Source of the DNA: Brachionus manjavacas
Taxonomy: Eukaryota > Rotifera > Eurotatoria > Ploima > Brachionidae
NCBI GenBank assembly: GCA_019054805.1
Contig: JAHQIY010000004.1
Span: forward strand, 7,200,501 to 7,264,500
Length of the DNA stretch: 64,000 bases
Reading direction: 5' to 3'
Under the pieces are notes generated by a model that worked only from the letters and a program-made list of their open reading frames with translations, ran no database searches and had not been told where the DNA came from. Of the stretch, positions 58,901 through 64,000 are shown in pieces (the stretch's first letter is position 1; each line of letters begins with the position of its first letter). The translations under genes were made by a program, and so were the position numbers.

Positions 58901-61900
58901 AAACGTTTGACAATTGTTAAAGTGATAATCTTTTTAAAGAGCAAAAATATTTAATAAGTTATCTAATTGACTTTTTATTTGTATCAAATTTTAAAAAAAT
59001 TGAATTATTAAATATTTGAGAATAAGACAAGTTTTTTTGATCGAACCGAGAATTGATAATTAATAAATTTTATTAATATCATGGTAATTTAAAAGCATAC
59101 TTTTTTGTTCACTTATTTCTTTATCTTATTTCGGATTAAGAATTACTGATAATGTCTTGATTTACATTAACACAGGAAAAAAATTTATAAAATTAGAAAA
59201 ATTTAAGTGATATTTTCTTTAAATTATCTTGGCATTTAATAATGTAAAGATATCTGAAATTTTTGAAATTAATTCTTAGTCAACTAATTTTCATGGAATC
59301 GATTTGTTAGATTTTGAATTCGTCTTTATATCAAGTCGATTATTTTGTTACTTTAAATTACCTAGATTGACGCAAAAAATACCTAAAAAAATTTGCCATT
59401 TAGTTTACCTTATATCCAAATTCCTTAATTTAATAAGTTTTTAAAATAAATAATCAAAAAAGAAAGGTTTATGATTAATTTTTTTTAAAAAGTCTAAGTA
59501 TTCTTGGTTTCAAGTACAAAATTTTTTTCGTAAATCAAACGAATAAATAAAATAATATTTTCAAGAGTCTACTGATAAGACTAGTTAGGCTTTCTTGTAA
59601 TATTCGAATTCAATTTAGGTTAGTCATTTAAATAAAAAGCACAGTTTGAGATTCAATTCTAAACTAAGAAAAATTAATTTCACCGACACAGCATAATATT
59701 ATTAATTTTTCTTTCAAATAAATTAAACAAATTTATTCATTAATTTTCAAATTAATAAAATTATATATAGTCTGAAGTAGTGGGTCAAATATCAGTTTAT
59801 TTTATACGAAAATATCTTAGATTTTTGGGTATTTATTTTTATAAGTACCAAGTCTATTGTATATCAATCTATGCAATCAAAAATTCATTTAATTATTTTA
59901 GTCGAAATTTAGTGATACCTTAAGGCAGGTTCGACCCAAAATCAATAGAGTACTTATTGATTTGAAGCATAAATCTCGTTTTGAAACTAAATATTTAATT
60001 AAATTTGTGTTTTGGTTTTAATTATATGTCTAAAAAGATTGAATTTTTGGCATGATCGAAAATTTTTAATTTCCAAGTCACACTTTTTAAACAATCCATA
60101 TACAAATATTAATAAAAAGATTAAATAATCTACTGAATTTATTGGAAAGAATTTGGTTTAAATTTTTTTTTAATTTTCATAGTTAAACAAAAGTTTCACA
60201 AAATTTTAGCTTTATATTAAGATCAATCGGAAGATGAATTTTTCCAACAAAATTTATCTGTCAATTTATCTATCCTTTCTTATAATGCCAACATTTGATT
60301 TAAAAATAAATATAATTATTTTAAAAGCTTCAAAGTGCTTCCTCAATTTAAAAAATGGATGAGCAACTAAAAATGATAAAAGCAATTTTATTTTTAATAT
60401 GTATCATATTTCTAGATAAATTCGATTAACCATTAAACAGCTTGGTTAATATTCCTAAATAAACAGCATTTTTGATAATTACTGATATAAGATATCTTAG
60501 CATAGCATCCAAATATTGAATTAGATTATTTTTTTGTCGGCCAATTTTTGCCAAATTTTCGTTTACCGAAAGTGTTTCATTTGTTAGGTTGAATATCATC
60601 TTTTGATTTTTTTTCATACAATAGAAATTCAAGATGAGAATGGAGATTAAAAAGTGTGAATACACAAGGTAACTTAAATTAAATCAACTAAAATAAATTT
60701 TAAGTATTTAGTGATACGAATAATTTTTGGTACTTTTGATATAACCCATATACTTACTTGGATCTCTTTGAGTAATTAAATTCAGTTTTGTTTTGTATGT
60801 AATCATGAAGTATCGTTTTAAAATTTAAATTTCAAACAATTTTTTTTCAACTCAAGCCACATGTCTCTGTTTTGTTTCACAAAAATTTTAATTTAGTATT
60901 TCAAGTTTTACCTTTAAGGCTAAATTGCACTACCTTGCGCTATTTTTATTTAATTTAAAAAAACAAGTTTTTAATATGCAAACGATTTCTTTATAATGCA
61001 TTCACATTTCTCTTTTAATGTATTAAAATTAAAATCCAGAATTCTAAACTTATCATTTGAAATAAAAAAAAACTATTTTTTAGTGATTCTTTTTCAAATT
61101 TTTGTATTGATTAAATTTTTAACGCAAAATTTTTTTATTTTTTTTAGGATTATTAGTTCAAATCAAACTAGACTCTATTTAGCTTGATATTTAAACAACT
61201 TGTCATAAGAAAAAGGTTATCTATCGATCAATGAAGCTGTTTAAATTGGAGATTAACATTTGAAATAATATAAATGAGCTTAATTTAAATTTTTTTAGCA
61301 GGTTTGATTCAAATTTAAATCTTAAAATTTACCAAAAAAACAAGTCATTTGAATAATATTTTTTGATAGATACTATTTTTTTCATTTAAAAATAGAAATA
61401 GGATTTATCCAAATAAAGCGAATCGGATTCTTTTTTAAGTCTCTCTTCTAGGTGTACAATTCACTTGAATTTTAGTTGATTCTAAATATTGCGAGCCTTT
61501 TTAGTATTTTTAAAGAGATATAGTTGTCTGAAGTATTCTATGTTATTATTAATTTTATTATATTTTTAGTAAAATTCGTCTTCCTAGATTAAAATACAGA
61601 ATTATTTTTAGCAGATACCGAAATAGGATCAAAAAATCGATTCTAGTCTCTATGGAAATAAATTTTACTCACATTGTTTGATACTTTAATAATTTTCAAA
61701 ATCAATTTAAAATTTTTTAAACATAAATTTTCAAACTAGAAAAGATTTTCTCTTTGGTCAGCATGATTTATTTCATAGGCCTTTTTGAGTAATTTTTTTG
61801 GTCAATTTATGATTTTAGCATTATTTAATATTCGAATAGTAGAGTGGCTAATTCGACCAAGTAAGATATATCGAAAAAGTCTAATTCAAAAGAGAGTTGG

Positions 61901-64000
61901 CCTCATTTCTAAGAAATTTTTTTTATATTTGTATTATATGTCCGAATAGTGATGCTTATAGGCCGAGCTTTATTGAGGCTGCACAAAGGCTAGAATTTAA
62001 TCTTCTGATTGAAAATCAATTTTTGTAAAAGTCAAATATTTGGCTCGAAATAATCGAGATAATTTTTTTTTTATTTGTTAAACCTTTGTATAGGGTTTTC
62101 AGCCAAAAATTTTAAGTAAATAAACAAAAAGAAAAGCTTTTCCATTGTATTAATTTATTGCCAAGCTTTAATATTTATCTAATAAAGATAAAGGCTTAAT
62201 TAAATGAATATTAATTTAATAGCTAGAACAGGGAGCGTGTTCGAGCACAAATATCAATGATCGAGTCGGGCTTCTTTTCTTTGAGGAATACAATTTTGTA
62301 ATTCAAAGTTCCTTTGGGACTTCAAAGTGTTGATAAAACTATTAAGGGAAATGAAAATAAATTAACGACCAAAAATATTGGAATAGTTAGTGCCATGAGC
62401 TGAATTCTTTTTACAATAAGATTCGTGCGAAAGAAAATTGAATTCTCTCAGAATTATAATGGAATCAATATGTTTAATTTGGATTGATTTATCGATTCAA
62501 GCAAATGAATACATACTAGTACATCAATCAGTTTAATCTAAAATTTTGATTATAAATCGATTTTTTTTAGAGTAAAGTTTGATTAACTAGACTTCTATGG
62601 TGATCGCATGCATGATTTTTCAATTCATTTGATTTATTAATCATTTCAAGAGCATCATTTAATTAGATGGAATAATAGTAACAGGCAATGGCTATCTTAA
62701 AAAAAATACATTTCCTTATCTTAAGTTTTATCAATCATTCATAGACAACAGTGGTTGCAGCCTCATGATAAGGCTAAACAAATTGTTTTCAATTCTCACT
62801 TAGATAATGTATTAAATTTTTACTTAAATAATATATAGTTTATTAATTATTCAATTAAACTAATATTAAACTATTAAATTTTATACAAGTAAAAGTTAAA
62901 AAAAATCACAATAAAATAAAATTTTCATTTCGAAATTTACAATGATATTTAACTAAAAAATAAAAATCCGATTCTAGTTAGATATCTACCATTTTTTTAT
63001 GACTACACCAAGTCCTTAAATTTATTACCGAAGGCATATTTGCTAGCGTAAAATCAATCCTTTTGAAAACTAATAGTTCAAATTGAAAATGGAGTCTTGG
63101 CTAGAAATTAAGATTTTATTAAGTGTTGAAATAAAAAATAAATTAAAAAAAAATAAGAAAGATTAAAAATTTGAACAAAAAATTTTAAAAGAATTTTTTT
63201 TAAATTCAAATTCAAAAGATTAATTTAGGCTAGCTTTAATTTTTTAAAATTGGGTCTGAATTAATATTTTACAATACATTTAAAAATCTAGTTGTTCTTG
63301 AACCAAAACTTGAACGGATTCGAATCGTTTAATAATATTTCAACGAAATGCAAAATTTATCTGTATTTAAATCAACAGTTAATCTAGGCTATCAAAAAAG
63401 TATTATAAATAGCTTTCATCCATCAAAAATGGATCATGATTATTTTAGAGAAGCATTTGAATTCAAAAATTTTGACAAGTTTTGACTTTGATGAAGTCAC
63501 AATGAGTGTTTATTATTTAAAAACATCTCAGATTTCTGCATTCAAATTGTCTGCGGTAAGAAACAAAAACTCAAAATTGGTTTATTTAGTACTTTTAGAG
63601 GCAGATGTCCGTAATTTAAATTTATGAATTTTTAATAATTAAAGCATTTTCTTAATTGGGAAACGATGCGGTCCTTAATTTTTGTTTAAATTTTTGGATA
63701 AGATTTCTAAGCTATTTTTTTAAATTGGTCATTAATTTAAATAGTATTTAAAATGATTTATGATTTGTATACCTTTGAGTATTTGCACAAACTGGACCAA
63801 TTTAAGTATTCAATTATTTTATAAAAATTGCGCCCTTAAACTTCAAAAATTAATCTATATCTAATAATTAACTGATTTTAGATACAAAAACTGCCTTATT
63901 CATAAAAAAAACAACAAAATACATCATACCAATTTTCTCTAGTGTTATTTATTTTTCTAATTTAATTTATTAGATATTTAAATAGATTAGTTTTTAAACT
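52986..64000. other. Gene desert
   Basis: About 11 kb in which I can support no gene. Only short frames occur (60426-60665 minus, 60996-61187 plus, 63436-63627 plus), with A/T-driven composition and no motif. The only stretch that stands out is the islet at 54850-54985. The left end should hold the exportin-7 promoter, which I could not delimit. Confidence 0.5.
54850..54985. other. Isolated GC-richer islet of unknown origin
   Basis: About 135 nt with near-balanced base composition in otherwise very AT-rich DNA. Read on the minus strand it ends CCCAGTCGAAACCGGTTACC, a CGAAAC-type motif common at the 3' ends of several animal retroelements and in hammerhead-like folds. It has no frame and no tRNA fold. 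It may be a small RNA gene or a short mobile-element remnant. Confidence 0.35.

Noticed and set aside
60426-60665. A 79-codon frame in the right-hand desert
   Set aside because: Composition is that expected of AT-rich noncoding DNA (Ile, Asn, Leu, Lys, Phe), with no motif, plausible splice sites or neighbouring exons.
1-64000. CRISPR arrays, bacterial operons or prophage
   Set aside because: The DNA is eukaryotic (spliced genes, eukaryotic tRNAs); no regular short spaced repeats were seen.

Overview
The window looks like nuclear DNA of a small invertebrate animal. It is very AT-rich (about three quarters A+T by eye). Animal-type genes (cathepsin L, class-5 semaphorin, stanniocalcin-like, exportin-7) are split by very short GT-AG introns, mostly 45-60 nt, and there are eukaryotic tRNA genes. 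Gene content and intron size would fit a monogonont rotifer such as Brachionus, but nothing here proves it. Gene models for spliced genes were built by hand from GT/AG sites, frame continuity and family alignment from memory; every spliced total divides by three.

Layout. 1-9.3 kb: a cathepsin L protease and a seven-exon class-5 semaphorin, both on the minus strand. 9.3-22.6 kb: a gene desert holding one foldback element, a pair of direct repeats and a decayed LINE 3' end. 22.6-30.3 kb, plus strand: an unrecognised four-exon protein, a truncated Mutator-like (MULE) element with a 9-bp target duplication, and a six-exon glutathione synthetase with an Asn-Gly repeat. 31.6-34.9 kb: two near-identical tRNA-Leu(UAA) genes and one tRNA-Ser(UGA) around a dead mariner transposase and a small three-exon stanniocalcin-like secreted protein. 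35.9-53.0 kb, minus strand: a large disordered protein of unknown function, prefoldin subunit 6, ALG2, two intronless coatomer-zeta paralogues and a twelve-exon exportin-7. Between these genes lie another foldback element, a LINE 3' half, a perfect 39-bp-arm palindrome, a third foldback copy and a mariner-type MITE. 53.0-64 kb: a second desert with one GC-richer islet.

The recognised genes are mostly housekeeping and do not form one pathway: N-glycan assembly (ALG2), COPI transport (coatomer zeta), tubulin/actin folding (prefoldin 6), nuclear transport (exportin-7), glutathione synthesis and lysosomal proteolysis. Semaphorin 5 and the stanniocalcin-like protein are signalling molecules. I found no convincing new multi-gene system. 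The best leads are the self-complementary hAT-like foldback family (three copies), the perfect palindrome next to ALG2, the intronless COPZ pair, a 25-nt exon copy inside an intron of the same semaphorin gene, and two unrecognised proteins.
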